A stretch of 48,375 nucleotides of DNA, taken from the NCBI GenBank assembly GCA_002869435.1, contig PKSX01000248.1, forward strand, positions 1-48,375, given 5' to 3'. A program made the position numbers and the translations under genes. Below the pieces are notes generated by a model, which worked only from the letters and a program-made list of their open reading frames with translations, searched no databases and was not told where the DNA came from. Each line of letters starts with the position of its first letter. Position 1 is the first letter of the stretch. Below, one piece after another: positions 1-8,966 of this stretch. The stretch comes from Marinilabiliales bacterium. GTDB taxonomy: Bacteria > Bacteroidota > Bacteroidia > Bacteroidales > DTU049.

Positions 1-2310
1 AATATCTTTTATTCCGGCGCGTTTGGCAGCCAGAATCTTTTCTTTTATTCCGCCAACAGGAAGTACAGTGCCACGTAAAGTAATTTCGCCGGTCATGGCT
101 ATGTCTGATCGAACGGTTTTTCCGCAAAAGATACTGGTGAGTGCCGTAAAAATGGTTATTCCGGCCGAAGGTCCGTCTTTTGGTGTGGCTCCTTCAGGCA
201 CATGAATATGAACATTGTTTTGCTCAAAGCGGTCTGGTGAAATATCGAGCAGGCTGGCATGCGATTTCAGGTATTCATAAGCCAGTGTGGCCGATTCTTT
301 CATTACATCACCAAGATTTCCGGTCATGGTTAGCATGCCTTTTCCTTTGCTTAACGAAGCCTCAATAAAAAGTAATTCGCCACCATACATGGTCCAGGCA
401 AGTCCGGTAACAATCCCAATTCCGGGCTTCTTGTTCAGTTTATCTCTGTGAAAATGCGGGATACCCAGAATCTTTTCCAGCTCATCCAGTTTTAGCGTAC
501 TTAGTTTTTTGCCTTTTGAGAAATCTACTGCATGGTTTCTGATTACCTTGGCAATGGTTTTTTCAAGGGCACGTACCCCCGATTCTCTGGTATAATCGCT
601 GATAATCCGTTTTATTACCGCATCGCTGAACTTAAGACCGGATTTTGCCATTCCGTTTTCTTCCATTTGTTTTGGAATGAGGTGGCGTTTTGCAATTTCG
701 GTCTTTTCTTCCAACGTGTATCCGCTAAGATCAATGATTTCCATGCGATCACGAAGAGCCGGGTGAATGGTTGACAAATTATTGGCTGTGGCAATAAATA
801 GGATTTTCGACAGGTCGTAATCCATTTCCAGATAATTGTCGTAAAAGGTTGAATTCTGCTCCGGATCTAGGATTTCGAGCAGTGCTGCCTGTGGATCACC
901 ATGGAAAGTGTTGCCGGAAACTTTGTCAATTTCATCAAGCACAAAAACAGGATTACTCGTTTGCACCTTTTTCAGGTTCTGTACAATACGTCCCGGCATG
1001 GCACCGATATAGGTTTTGCGATGACCGCGTAATTCAGCTTCATCTCTTAATCCTCCTAAAGACAATCGAACATATTTTCTTTCAAGAGCTCGTGCAATGG
1101 AGCGTCCTAGTGAGGTTTTTCCAACCCCCGGAGGGCCTAGCAGACATAAAATAGGTGATTTCATGTCGCCTTTAAGCTTCAACACTGCTAAAAACTCAAG
1201 AATACGTTCTTTAACTTTCTCAAGTCCGTAATGGTCTTCGTTCAGAACCTTACTCGCATTTTTGAGGTTGAAATTGTCAACTGTAAACTCATTCCATGGC
1301 AGCTCGGTAAGGAATTCGACATAATTGAGTTGTATGGAAAACTCTGCTGCCGAAGGATTCATGCGTTTGAGTTTAGCCAGCTCTTTATCAAATGTTTCAG
1401 CTACTTTAGCATCCCATTTCTTCTGGGCAGCCTTTTCTTCAATTTCTTTTATTTCCTGTTCATGCGGTGCGCCACCCAGTTCTTCCTGAATGGTTTTAAG
1501 CTGCATATTCAGAAAATAGTCGCGCTGCTGCTTGTCGATATCAATCTTTACTTTTTCCTGAATCTGCTCTTTCAGCTCCAGCATTTCAAGTTCGCCTGAG
1601 AGCAACTGATACACTCTTGTGGCCAGTTTATTCAGATCGTTTATTTCTAGCAGCTTTTGTTTTTCAGCGGTATGAATTTTTAGATTGGAAGCAATGAAAT
1701 GTAGCAAAAAAGCAGGGCTTTCTATGTTCTGAAGCGCAAAACCTGCCTCATTAGGCATATTGGACGATTCTTTAATTACTTTGACCGCAGTTTCCTTCAG
1801 ATTGTCCATCAAAACATTGAATGCTTTGCTCCCTTTGGCCTTGAGCAGTGTGTTATCGAAGGCTCTAACTTTTGCTTTCAGATAAGGATCGCGCTGTGTA
1901 AATTTCTCAATACCAAAGCGGTTTCGTCCCTGAATAATTATAGTATCGGATCCATCGGGCATTTTTAGCAGTTTGATGATATAAGCCATGGTTCCGGTAC
2001 GATACAGGTCTTTGGCTTTGGGGTCATCAATTTCAGCATCTTTCTGTGCTACAACACCAATGGTTTTGTCTTTCTTATATGCATCGCGCACAAGTTTTAT
2101 GCTTTTTTCACGTCCGACAGTAATGGGAATAATCACTCCCGGGAAAAGTACAGAATTTCGTAAAGTCAGTATAGGAAGTTCATCAGGAATATTCTCCGAA
2201 TGAATTTTTTTTTCATCTTCAGCGCTCAGGAGGGGGAAGAACTCAGAGTCTTCGCCATCAGAATCGGATAAAACGAGATGTGAGAGTATATCTTTTTTAG
2301 TCTTGCTCAT
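1..2310 (-). CDS. lon: ATP-dependent protease Lon (3' end cut by window edge)
   Basis: Cytosolic AAA+ serine protease that unfolds and degrades damaged and regulatory proteins. The first 770 codons are visible and the C-terminus lies beyond base 1. The order is N-terminal LON substrate-binding domain (about residues 40-250), coiled linker, AAA+ module with Walker A GPPGVGKT at 392-399, then the protease domain. Both members of the catalytic dyad are present: Ser715 in KDGPSAG and the lysine of the GGIKEK motif (753-758). The ATG at 2310 is chosen because the acidic N-terminal extension followed by a [17 protein letters not shown] motif is usual for Bacteroidota Lon. It has no close operon partner; the next gene upstream ends 72 bases away on the same strand. 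Identification is secure from motif order. Confidence 0.97.
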   Translation of the reverse strand, partial: MSKTKKDILSHLVLSDSDGEDSEFFPLLSAEDEKKIHSENIPDELPILTLRNSVLFPGVIIPITVGREKSIKLVRDAYKKDKTIGVVAQKDAEIDDPKAKDLYRTGTMAYIIKLLKMPDGSDTIIIQGRNRFGIEKFTQRDPYLKAKVRAFDNTLLKAKGSKAFNVLMDNLKETAVKVIKESSNMPNEAGFALQNIESPAFLLHFIASNLKIHTAEKQKLLEINDLNKLATRVYQLLSGELEMLELKEQIQEKVKIDIDKQQRDYFLNMQLKTIQEELGGAPHEQEIKEIEEKAAQKKWDAKVAETFDKELAKLKRMNPSAAEFSIQLNYVEFLTELPWNEFTVDNFNLKNASKVLNEDHYGLEKVKERILEFLAVLKLKGDMKSPILCLLGPPGVGKTSLGRSIARALERKYVRLSLGGLRDEAELRGHRKTYIGAMPGRIVQNLKKVQTSNPVFVLDEIDKVSGNTFHGDPQAALLEILDPEQNSTFYDNYLEMDYDLSKILFIATANNLSTIHPALRDRMEIIDLSGYTLEEKTEIAKRHLIPKQMEENGMAKSGLKFSDAVIKRIISDYTRESGVRALEKTIAKVIRNHAVDFSKGKKLSTLKLDELEKILGIPHFHRDKLNKKPGIGIVTGLAWTMYGGELLFIEASLSKGKGMLTMTGNLGDVMKESATLAYEYLKSHASLLDISPDRFEQNNVHIHVPEGATPKDGPSAGITIFTALTSIFCGKTVRSDIAMTGEITLRGTVLPVGGIKEKILAAKRAGIKDI

Positions 2311-2382
2311 AGTGCCAGATTGTCATAATTATCAAAGAAAATTAGGAAAAGCTAAATAGTCAATTACAATGCCAAAAGGTTT

Positions 2383-3591
2383 TTATCCGTGACGCTGGTC
2401 TTTGCTCATGTCAAAAATGCAGGATAAAATCTCTTTTTCGGTGTCATCGAATTCAATCTCACGTCTTTTCATTACAGATTCTGCAACCTTAAATGCTTTA
2501 TTCAACTGAAATGTCGTCATCTTTAAAGTGCCTCCCCAGCTGAATGATGGCACAAAATTACGCTGGAAACCGCTGCCGAAAATATTGGCAGAAACCCCAA
2601 CCACAGTGCCGGTATTAAACATGGTGTTGATTCCGCATTTACTGTGATCGCCCATGATCAGGCCGCAAAACTGCAGGCCCGTTTTCTCGAAACGCTCGGT
2701 GTAATGACTCCAGAGTTTTACTTCTTCGTATGTATTTTTCAGATTGCTGTTATTGGTGTCGGCACCAAGGTTACACCATTCGCCAATTACCGAATTGCCG
2801 AGAAAACCATCGTGAGCTTTATTTGAATACCCAAGAAAAACTGAGTTATTGATTTCGCCGCCTACTTTTGATTGGGGACCTACAGTTGTTGGACCATAGA
2901 TTTTGGCTGACATCTTCACAACAGAGTGATCACAAAGGGCAAAGGGCCCGCGTATGACACTGTTTTCCATTATTTCAGCATTTTTTCCAATGTAAACAGG
3001 CCCGGTTGATGCGTTGATGATAGACATTTCAAGTTTTGCACCTTCTTCAATAAAAATATTCTCAGGAGCGATAACCCGGTTGGTATCAGAAATTTGCTGA
3101 GATATTCTTCCGTTGGTTATTAATGACCAATCCTCAGCTATGTTCCGGCCGTTTTCTGAAAAAATATCCCATGGGTGCTTAATTTTGCGCAGTGGAGCTT
3201 CGAGTTCTATGAATTTAAATGATGAAATATCAGGAGTTAGAAACTCTTCAAAAGATTTTATTTGCTCTAGATAATTACGGTCAGCAACAAAGGCAAGTAA
3301 TTCTCCGTTTTGAATCAGAGCATCGCCCGATTGAAGCGTCATAGTTCTGTTAATAATCTCTTCATCAGGAATAATACTTCCATTAATCAGCAGGTTCTGA
3401 TCACAGATAGTAACAGGAAACTTTTTTTGCAAATACCCGGCGGTAAGAAAGGATGTTTCTGTTTCTGTTCTTTTTTTCCATTTTTCGGCAATGGTTAATA
3501 TGCCACAGCGAATATCTGCCACTGGTCTTGTGTAGGTAAGCGGGAGTAGATGCATCCGGCTGATATCGTCGAAGAGAATTATATTCATCAT
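2383..3591 (-). CDS. GlmU-like sugar nucleotidyltransferase with left-handed beta-helix
   Basis: About 402 residues. The N-terminal half (starting MMNIILFDD) resembles the divergent nucleotidyltransferase domain of the Bacteroidota alternative GlmU family (TIGR03991 from memory). The C-terminal half, about residues 190-370, has hexapeptide-type repeats (I-G-x-x-A-x-I, V-I-x-G-P pattern) expected of a left-handed beta-helix acyltransferase. A plausible role is UDP-GlcNAc or a related sugar-nucleotide step in envelope synthesis. The classical GxGTRM nucleotide loop is absent and replaced by a DDISRMHLLPLTYTRP stretch, a known trait of this family. A longer frame reaches 3726 but runs back over the terminator and into the L31 gene, so the start is placed at the ATG ATG at 3591/3588. 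Product specificity is inferred. Confidence 0.82.
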   Translation of the reverse strand: MMNIILFDDISRMHLLPLTYTRPVADIRCGILTIAEKWKKRTETETSFLTAGYLQKKFPVTICDQNLLINGSIIPDEEIINRTMTLQSGDALIQNGELLAFVADRNYLEQIKSFEEFLTPDISSFKFIELEAPLRKIKHPWDIFSENGRNIAEDWSLITNGRISQQISDTNRVIAPENIFIEEGAKLEMSIINASTGPVYIGKNAEIMENSVIRGPFALCDHSVVKMSAKIYGPTTVGPQSKVGGEINNSVFLGYSNKAHDGFLGNSVIGEWCNLGADTNNSNLKNTYEEVKLWSHYTERFEKTGLQFCGLIMGDHSKCGINTMFNTGTVVGVSANIFGSGFQRNFVPSFSWGGTLKMTTFQLNKAFKVAESVMKRREIEFDDTEKEILSCIFDMSKDQRHG

Positions 3592-3594
3592 GTA

Positions 3595-3602
3595 CAAATA
3601 TA
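3595..3602 (-). promoter_or_regulatory. Possible -7 box immediately before the GlmU-like gene
   Basis: The minus strand reads TATATTTG, matching the Bacteroidota -7 consensus TAnnTTTG, only three bases before the first ATG. No TTG lies at the usual upstream distance, and the box abuts the L31 terminator. If used, the transcript would be leaderless or nearly so. Confidence 0.3.
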
Positions 3603-3629
3603 AAAAAAGCCCTTCAAAAAAGGGCTTTT
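3601..3629 (-). terminator. Rho-independent terminator of rpmE2
   Basis: The perfect 7-bp stem AGCCCTT/AAGGGCT with a 5-base loop is followed on the minus strand by seven T residues. It lies 18 bases after the L31 stop codon. Confidence 0.85.
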
Positions 3630-3646
3630 CAGAAATATATATTTTC

Positions 3647-3919
3647 TTATTCTTCTTTGTCTTTTTGAGTGTAGTGTTTCTTGTAGCGGTTTTTAAACTT
3701 GTCAACACGACCTGCGGTATCCACAAGTTTCATTTTACCGGTGAAAAACGGATGAGATGTATGTGAGATTTCCATTTTATATAAAGGATATTCTTTGCCG
3801 TCTTCCCATTTAATGGTTTCTTTGGTCTCAACAGTTGACTTTGTTATGAAAGAATAATCGTTGGAAGTATCTTTAAATACCACAAGTCTGTAATTCTTCG
3901 GATGAATGTCTTTTTTCAT
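3647..3919 (-). CDS. rpmE2: 50S ribosomal protein L31, type B
   Basis: A 90-residue protein of the large ribosomal subunit. It begins [17 protein letters not shown] and contains the [10 protein letters not shown] segment typical of L31. It lacks the CxxC zinc pair of the type A paralogue, so it is the zinc-independent, type B form. The start at 3919 is preceded by the purine-rich AGAGAAGAA ribosome site; an upstream in-frame start at 3970 would begin inside the promoter and is rejected. It is monocistronic, with a strong promoter upstream and a terminator downstream. Confidence 0.96.
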   Translation of the reverse strand: MKKDIHPKNYRLVVFKDTSNDYSFITKSTVETKETIKWEDGKEYPLYKMEISHTSHPFFTGKMKLVDTAGRVDKFKNRYKKHYTQKDKEE

Positions 3920-3940
3920 TTCTTCTCTGTTTTGGGGGTG

Positions 3941-3971
3941 CAAAGATAAGAGTAAATTGCTATTAAACAAA
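3941..3971 (-). promoter_or_regulatory. Bacteroidota-type promoter of rpmE2
   Basis: The minus strand reads TTTG, 19 bases, TATCTTTG. This matches both the -33 (TTTG) and -7 (TAnnTTTG) boxes at the expected spacing. The -7 box ends 21 bases before the start codon. It is the cleanest promoter in the window. Confidence 0.7.
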
Positions 3972-4048
3972 ATTTCCTTGTAATTTTTTTAATACGGAGT
4001 TCTTTAGGATTTATTAATCAAAGATAATTGAATATATAAAATGTTTGA

Positions 4049-4081
4049 TTTGTTTTTCTTGGCAAAGAATTTGTATATTAG
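4049..4081 (+). promoter_or_regulatory. Promoter of the outer-membrane barrel gene
   Basis: TTTG at 4049-4052, 21 bases, then TATATTAG at 4074-4081, one mismatch from TAnnTTTG. Nearly the same string (GAATTTTGTATATTAG) recurs before the T9SS gene at 18164, which supports a functional site. Confidence 0.5.
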
Positions 4082-4105
4082 TGGCATTAATTTAAATCAA
4101 CCTAT

Positions 4106-4693
4106 ATGAAAAAAATCTCCGTTTTAGTAGTTTTTGCCTTATTACTAGGATTTGGCAAAATGAGTTTTGCTCAGGAAAATGCAATTAAACTGAATATCTT
4201 CAGTTTAGCCATTGGTACTTACAATGTCGCATATGAAAGAGCAATCAATGATATGAACACTGCTCAGTTGGGTGTTTTCTATCTGAACTGGGGTACCGGT
4301 TCTGGTGATTATAAAACAACATTTACCGGACTGGGAATTACTCCTGAATTTCGTCATTATTTCGATGAGTCGCTTTATGGTTTTTATGTGGCTCCATTCC
4401 TTCGCATTCAAAGTTATACTTTGTCGCAGGATTATGATGATATTGACACATTAGGCAATTTTGTAACACGTACAGCAAAAGGAAACCTGATGACCTTTGG
4501 TGGTGGTGTAGTTGCCGGACACCAATGGGTGCTTGGCGAGCATTTCACTATCGACCTCTTTTTAGGGCCTCAGTATAGTGCTGGTACAGCAAAAGTTTCA
4601 GATGACTCAGATGATCCCGATTATGAATTCTCAACCGGTGCATTCAGCGGTTTTGGAATTCGCTGGGGTATGACATTTGGATTCGCTTTCTAA
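4106..4693 (+). CDS. Small outer-membrane beta-barrel protein
   Basis: 195 residues. It starts with a Sec signal peptide (MKKISVLVVFALLLGFGKMSFAQ, cleavage probably after SFA). The rest has alternating hydrophobic/polar strands with aromatic belts and ends in a terminal Phe (GMTFGFAF), the usual insertion signature of outer-membrane barrels. The pattern (YNVAYERAI near the start, FRHYF in the middle) resembles DUF3575-type eight-strand barrels. It stands alone between its own promoter and a bidirectional terminator. The specific function is unknown. Confidence 0.8.
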   Translation: MKKISVLVVFALLLGFGKMSFAQENAIKLNIFSLAIGTYNVAYERAINDMNTAQLGVFYLNWGTGSGDYKTTFTGLGITPEFRHYFDESLYGFYVAPFLRIQSYTLSQDYDDIDTLGNFVTRTAKGNLMTFGGGVVAGHQWVLGEHFTIDLFLGPQYSAGTAKVSDDSDDPDYEFSTGAFSGFGIRWGMTFGFAF

Positions 4694-4713
4694 AACTAAA
4701 ACCTTATTTAAGC

Positions 4714-4743
4714 AAAAAAGCCACGCATTAGCGTGGCTTTTTT
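4714..4743. terminator. Bidirectional rho-independent terminator
   Basis: The 13-bp perfect stem AAAAAAGCCACGC/GCGTGGCTTTTTT with loop ATTA sits between two convergent genes. It has T runs in both directions, so it can end both the barrel gene and the C10 protease transcript. Confidence 0.85.
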
Positions 4744-4764
4744 ATTTCCCTTTGCTTTCAGGGT

Positions 4765-6723
4765 TTATTCCTTAAGGAATTTTGTGTTTAATATTAATTC
4801 GCCATCGCTCTTATATCCTCTGATGAAATAAATACCCGGTTTCAGAGCTGAAATATTAATACTTCCATTCACATTTTCATACACAGCTGTTTTTCCCTGT
4901 GCATCATATATTAATGCTGTGAACTCTTCGTCAATGCCAAATATATTAATTACATCGCTTGCCGGGTTTGGATACACAAAAGCATTAGGCTCAGCCTGCT
5001 CGGCAATATCGCTTGAAGCAGAACAGGCTATAGCATCTATCCAAAGATGAGTGAGAAATGATGAATTCATGTCTGTATACGGATACCATGTAGATCCATC
5101 TTTAACATAAGCAGTATTCGATCCAGCGGGTATTTCAGTAACATATGTGGCAAACGTATCTTGTGGCGAAGTATAATACACTTCATACCCAATATAATAA
5201 TTACCTGTTGTGGTTACCGGATTTGTAAATTCCACAAAATTCCAGTAACCGGGATTAAATGAACTGTAATACACATCTTTTGTTGCAATAACTGATCCCG
5301 GTGTAGTTCCACCATTGTATACTTTAAATGTAACTTTTGCTGAACCGCTCATATTAGAGGCTTTTACTACAGCAACATATAAACCATTAATAATGGGTTT
5401 ACTCGGGCTGGAAAATTTTTCGGCAAACTCATCCCAGCCATATCCGTTTTGCCCGGTCCAGTATCCCCATTCTGTAGTGAAGCTGTAATAGGTGGGGTTA
5501 TCTGCAAGACTGTAGTTATATAATGTATCACAAGATCCACCGGGATTGGGAGTACCATTGGGTTCAATATTTGTCAGAATCTGATTATAATAGGAGTAAT
5601 CGCCACTTCCTCCTCCGGTACCACCGGTTCCTGGCGAAATATCATTTAGACTGTAGTATCCGTCATAATAACCGCCCCAGCCAAAATTGAAGTGAAAATA
5701 ATCGGATGATGTACCACTTCCCTGATAACCATCGCAAACAAAGGCATGTCCACTGGTATAAGTTGCATCAAATCCGGTGTAGAAAACGGGTTTGCCGCCA
5801 TCAATCTGAGCTTTCAGCAGTGAGGCCCATTGGCTGTCGGTATAACCTGAACGAGTTATCAGCGATATTGATGTTTTATAGTCAAAATTGTAAATAAAGG
5901 AAGATCGGTGATCAGAAATATATGAACCTGAGCCGCTTGAACTATAGCCCATATCTACAGATATTCCAACATGTGACATGATTTCGGCAACCTCGCTGTT
6001 ATCACTGTACAATGTATTTGGCATCGAACCCCAGTTATATGTTGCGGTAGCAAAATTTGCACTCAGAGTACCGTATGAACTGTAATATGAATTGGAGCCA
6101 ATACCATTAGTAGGCCAGCCCCAGTATTTCATGATTTGTGCCTGCGCAGTTGCACCACAACCTGTGGGAACATGGTAACACATATAATAACCTGCACTTG
6201 CATCATAGGGGCAGTCTTCGTTATAATAGCAGCCCTGATCCCAGGTAGTTGACAATAGCGGACCTACGGCATCTACATCTTTTACCCCTTTTGAATTAAG
6301 GTAATGATCCCATAAATTCTCAATTTCCGCTGATACGGGGCCGGTACTTTCGGATGCCAGAATAAGCTGACGCTTATAATCAGCAATGATTGCATCTACA
6401 GCAGGCGGGGCTTCCCTGGTTTTGTCAAATGCTTTTGTTAATGAATAAGCCAATACAGGAATAGTATTATCAAATGCAGAAACAATGACAAATCCTTTAC
6501 CGCTTGTTGTATTGAAAATATATCCCAGTATTTTACCGTCATCGCTGCTCAGTTTGTCGAAAAGGGCGAAATCGGCGTTTGTGTTTTTGTCAATCATTAA
6601 ATGTTTGCTGCGTTCAGAATAAAAATTTCTGGCTACAGCCTCAGCTTGTTCAGGGCTGATGGTTTGGGCATTGATTCCGGCACTAAAAATCAACGCAAAG
6701 AAAAATGCGTATAGCTTATTCAT
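4765..6723 (-). CDS. Secreted C10 family (streptopain-like) cysteine protease, T9SS cargo
   Basis: 652 residues. A signal peptide (ending GINAQ) is followed by a Spi-type inhibitory prodomain (about residues 20-150) and the papain-fold C10 catalytic domain. The catalytic Cys189 lies in PTGCGATAQAQIMKYW and the catalytic His326 in SGHAFVCDGY, followed by the FHFNFGWGG motif. A beta-sandwich region follows, and the last 75 residues form a T9SS type A sorting domain (VYPNPASDVINI at its start). The product should be exported to the cell surface or medium and activated by prodomain removal. Relatives include streptopain, interpain and Bacteroides fragilipains. The start at 6723 is chosen because the signal peptide begins there; the longer frame to 6861 overlaps the next gene. 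Confidence 0.93.
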   Translation of the reverse strand: MNKLYAFFFALIFSAGINAQTISPEQAEAVARNFYSERSKHLMIDKNTNADFALFDKLSSDDGKILGYIFNTTSGKGFVIVSAFDNTIPVLAYSLTKAFDKTREAPPAVDAIIADYKRQLILASESTGPVSAEIENLWDHYLNSKGVKDVDAVGPLLSTTWDQGCYYNEDCPYDASAGYYMCYHVPTGCGATAQAQIMKYWGWPTNGIGSNSYYSSYGTLSANFATATYNWGSMPNTLYSDNSEVAEIMSHVGISVDMGYSSSGSGSYISDHRSSFIYNFDYKTSISLITRSGYTDSQWASLLKAQIDGGKPVFYTGFDATYTSGHAFVCDGYQGSGTSSDYFHFNFGWGGYYDGYYSLNDISPGTGGTGGGSGDYSYYNQILTNIEPNGTPNPGGSCDTLYNYSLADNPTYYSFTTEWGYWTGQNGYGWDEFAEKFSSPSKPIINGLYVAVVKASNMSGSAKVTFKVYNGGTTPGSVIATKDVYYSSFNPGYWNFVEFTNPVTTTGNYYIGYEVYYTSPQDTFATYVTEIPAGSNTAYVKDGSTWYPYTDMNSSFLTHLWIDAIACSASSDIAEQAEPNAFVYPNPASDVINIFGIDEEFTALIYDAQGKTAVYENVNGSINISALKPGIYFIRGYKSDGELILNTKFLKE

Positions 6724-6746
6724 AACTGGTTGGTTTGATTCAAGTT

Positions 6747-6754
6747 CAAAGATA
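6747..6754 (-). promoter_or_regulatory. -7 box for the C10 protease
   Basis: The minus strand reads TATCTTTG (TAnnTTTG), ending 23 bases before the ATG at 6723. No convincing -33 TTG was found. Confidence 0.4.
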
Positions 6755-6797
6755 TAAAATATTGTCCTTGAAACATAATGAAATTGTCGTAAAAATG

Positions 6798-7565
6798 TTA
6801 AAGATACCCTGCTATGGCATAAACAATATATCCGCTGACTTCGTGAATAAGTTCTTTCCACATTTTCAGGGCTTCCAAGTTCGGTATTAAGAGGTTAATA
6901 ATGAACCAGTTTCTTTTACCGGTGTTGAAATCGACAGGGTAATAATCACAAACAATACCTTCCTCCCTAAAGCAGGCAGAAGTGCGACGCATATGCGATG
7001 CAGAAGTGATGAGTAAATAATCGCCACCCGGAAGTGAATCATTAAGTATTTTTGCACATTGCACAGCATTTTCATGGGTGTTATATGAAACACTGTCAAC
7101 CCATATATCCTGGGATGGAATACCGTTTTCAATAAAATATGATTTTAGTAATGGGGCCTCAAGCATATTTCGGTAGTTTAAACTGCCTGATCCTCCGCTA
7201 ATGAGGATTTTATCCACCTTCCCCTGATTGTACAGGTGGATCGTTTTCATTATTCTGTCGGTATTATTTCGAAAAGTAATATCCTTATGCATTGCATCGT
7301 AGGTCACCATGCCTCCGCCAACAACAATGGCAACATCATATTGAGTATTGAGATCAGAAGCTTCAATATGAGCAGGCTCCCACATACGCATAAACTCAGC
7401 TGCAATGAACTGATTGCTGAAAAAAAGAAATACAATAATGGCTGTCAGAAGGAATTTTCGTTTGGTTTTGGCCTTTTTTTTAAATAATGCAAAAAGCAAA
7501 AGAGCCAATATCCAGCTTAGTGGTGAAAATAAAAATGATAATATTTTGCTGAAGAAGAAAAACAT
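6798..7565 (-). CDS. YdcF/SanA-type DUF218 membrane protein
   Basis: 255 residues. Two N-terminal hydrophobic segments (about residues 1-28 and 37-57) anchor a DUF218 domain. That domain shows the expected strand motifs VAIVVGGG (about 79-86), ILISGGSGS, SYNTHENA and LLITSASHMRR. Family members (YdcF, ElyC, SanA) are linked to envelope maintenance and possible nucleotide or undecaprenyl-carrier handling, but the reaction is not settled. It follows the DUF2400 gene by three bases, so the two are probably co-transcribed. Confidence 0.85.
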   Translation of the reverse strand: MFFFFSKILSFLFSPLSWILALLLFALFKKKAKTKRKFLLTAIIVFLFFSNQFIAAEFMRMWEPAHIEASDLNTQYDVAIVVGGGMVTYDAMHKDITFRNNTDRIMKTIHLYNQGKVDKILISGGSGSLNYRNMLEAPLLKSYFIENGIPSQDIWVDSVSYNTHENAVQCAKILNDSLPGGDYLLITSASHMRRTSACFREEGIVCDYYPVDFNTGKRNWFIINLLIPNLEALKMWKELIHEVSGYIVYAIAGYL

Positions 7566-7568
7566 GGT

Positions 7569-8342
7569 TTATGCTAAGTTCTCAAAAATTCCACTCCCAA
7601 ATATAGCAAAATCATATTTAATAGGATCATCAGGGTCGAATTCACGTAATTTTTCAGTGACCTTTCTTACCGCTTTAGCATCGTTTTGGTTTCTGTCAAG
7701 CAAGCCAAGATTCCGGGCAACACGACCAGAATGAATATCAAGCGGAATCATAAGTTTCGACATAGGAAAACAATCATTCCACAGTCCAAAATCAACACCA
7801 TTGTTGTCTTTGCGAACCATCCATCGCAGATACATATTGAGTCGCTTGGCCGCACTACCCTTGGCCGGGCTGCTGATGTGTTTTTCGAAGCGATTCTCAT
7901 GTTCAGTATGCAGCATCTCAGTCCTGAAAAACTCAATTGAATCCATTGCATTTCCACCGTTTTGAATTGTTTCGCAAAAGACATTTTTCAGACTTCCATG
8001 TTTATGAATGATGTTTTGAAGCATTTGCATCATTGTAGCCGCATCAAAAGAATTAAATGTTCTGTGCACAAATCCATCCAGCTTTTTTAGATCAGCAGAA
8101 CTGTGGTTCATAATAAAACCAAATGGAGCCATATCCATTCTTTCCATCAAACGTTTTGCAGAGGTAATGATACTTTTTCGGTTTCCCCAGGCAATGGTGG
8201 CTGTTAAAAGGCCGGCTATTTCAATGTCCTCAGGTTTTGAGAACATGTGTGGAACTGAGATCGGATCAGTTTCAATGAAAGACTTTTGGTTATATAAGTC
8301 AGTCTTTTCTTCGAGCCATATTTTTAGTTCATCATGTGTCAT
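7569..8342 (-). CDS. TIGR02757/DUF2400 family protein
   Basis: 257 residues, soluble. Recognised from GLLTATIAWGNRKSI near residue 45, the LRWMVRKDNNGVDFGLW block near 170, LDIHSGRVARNLGL near 200 and the terminal DPIKYDFAIFGSG motif. These are family hallmarks, and the helix-hairpin-helix flavour suggests a distant DNA-glycosylase-like fold. The biochemical role is unknown. It is first gene of a two-gene unit with the DUF218 protein, just downstream of the kor terminator. Confidence 0.85.
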   Translation of the reverse strand: MTHDELKIWLEEKTDLYNQKSFIETDPISVPHMFSKPEDIEIAGLLTATIAWGNRKSIITSAKRLMERMDMAPFGFIMNHSSADLKKLDGFVHRTFNSFDAATMMQMLQNIIHKHGSLKNVFCETIQNGGNAMDSIEFFRTEMLHTEHENRFEKHISSPAKGSAAKRLNMYLRWMVRKDNNGVDFGLWNDCFPMSKLMIPLDIHSGRVARNLGLLDRNQNDAKAVRKVTEKLREFDPDDPIKYDFAIFGSGIFENLA

Positions 8343-8349
8343 GGATAAA

Positions 8350-8385
8350 GAAAAGCCTTTCCACCAAATGATGAAAAGGCTATAT
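8350..8385 (-). terminator. Terminator of the ferredoxin oxidoreductase operon
   Basis: On the minus strand the stem AGCCTTT/AAAGGCT encloses a 14-base loop and is followed by TTTCTTT. It sits 20 bases after the stop of the gamma subunit gene. Confidence 0.6.
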
Positions 8386-8402
8386 TGTATAGGTAAAAGT
8401 TT

Positions 8403-8954
8403 CTATTTCTCGTGAGTGGTGACAATAAGCTCTTTGCCAATGCCCACGGCTTTTACGTTATCAGGAATAAGGTGGTGGTGACGTGTTGGCAGTGATTTTT
8501 CGAGACCCTGCTGAATAAAATCGTCGGTAACCACAGGCTTAATTTTGAGGTAACCACCTAAAACAATCATATTGAAAATCTTGGTGATTCCCAGTTCAGA
8601 TGCTTTTTTAGTGGCATCAACCTGATAAATATTGATGTCTTTTCTTTCGGGGTGGCGAATGATTCCGTTAGGATCGTAGATCATGGTTCCACCGGGTTTG
8701 ATGGCAGCCTCAAACTTATCCATTGATTGCTGGTTAAGAATGATTGCAGTATCATACTCATTAAGAATAGGTGAGCTGATGCGTTCATCGCTGATAATTA
8801 CGGTAACGTTTGCCGTTCCGCCGCGCATTTCAGGTCCGTAACTCGGCATCCAGCTAACTTCAAGTCCCTGCATGATCCCGGAATACGCCAGAATCTTTCC
8901 CATGGATAATACGCCCTGGCCACCAAAACCTGCTATGATGATTTCTTCTGTCAT
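8403..8954 (-). CDS. korC: 2-oxoacid:ferredoxin oxidoreductase, gamma subunit
   Basis: 183 residues, the catalytic gamma domain of the CoA-dependent 2-oxoacid oxidoreductase family. Recognised from the N-terminal AGFGGQGVLSMGKILA motif, the PSYGPEMRGGTANVTVIIS block and the ILGGY-like strand (IVLGGYLKIKP). It acts with the alpha (9772-10851), beta (8967-9767) and ferredoxin (10864-11091) subunits encoded just upstream. The substrate (2-oxoglutarate or a branched-chain 2-oxoacid) cannot be read from sequence. It is last in the operon, 12 bases after the beta gene, and is followed by a terminator. Confidence 0.93.
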   Translation of the reverse strand: MTEEIIIAGFGGQGVLSMGKILAYSGIMQGLEVSWMPSYGPEMRGGTANVTVIISDERISSPILNEYDTAIILNQQSMDKFEAAIKPGGTMIYDPNGIIRHPERKDINIYQVDATKKASELGITKIFNMIVLGGYLKIKPVVTDDFIQQGLEKSLPTRHHHLIPDNVKAVGIGKELIVTTHEK

Positions 8955-8966
8955 AATTCTTCGTTT

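Noticed and set aside
1..2310. Plus-strand reading frames across the lon region (for example 1231-1599)
   Set aside because: They are shadows of lon on the minus strand, without protein-like composition or ribosome sites.
3592..3726. N-terminal extension of the GlmU-like protein back to 3726
   Set aside because: It would run through the L31 terminator and into the L31 coding region; the family-like N-terminus MNIILFDD begins at 3591/3588.
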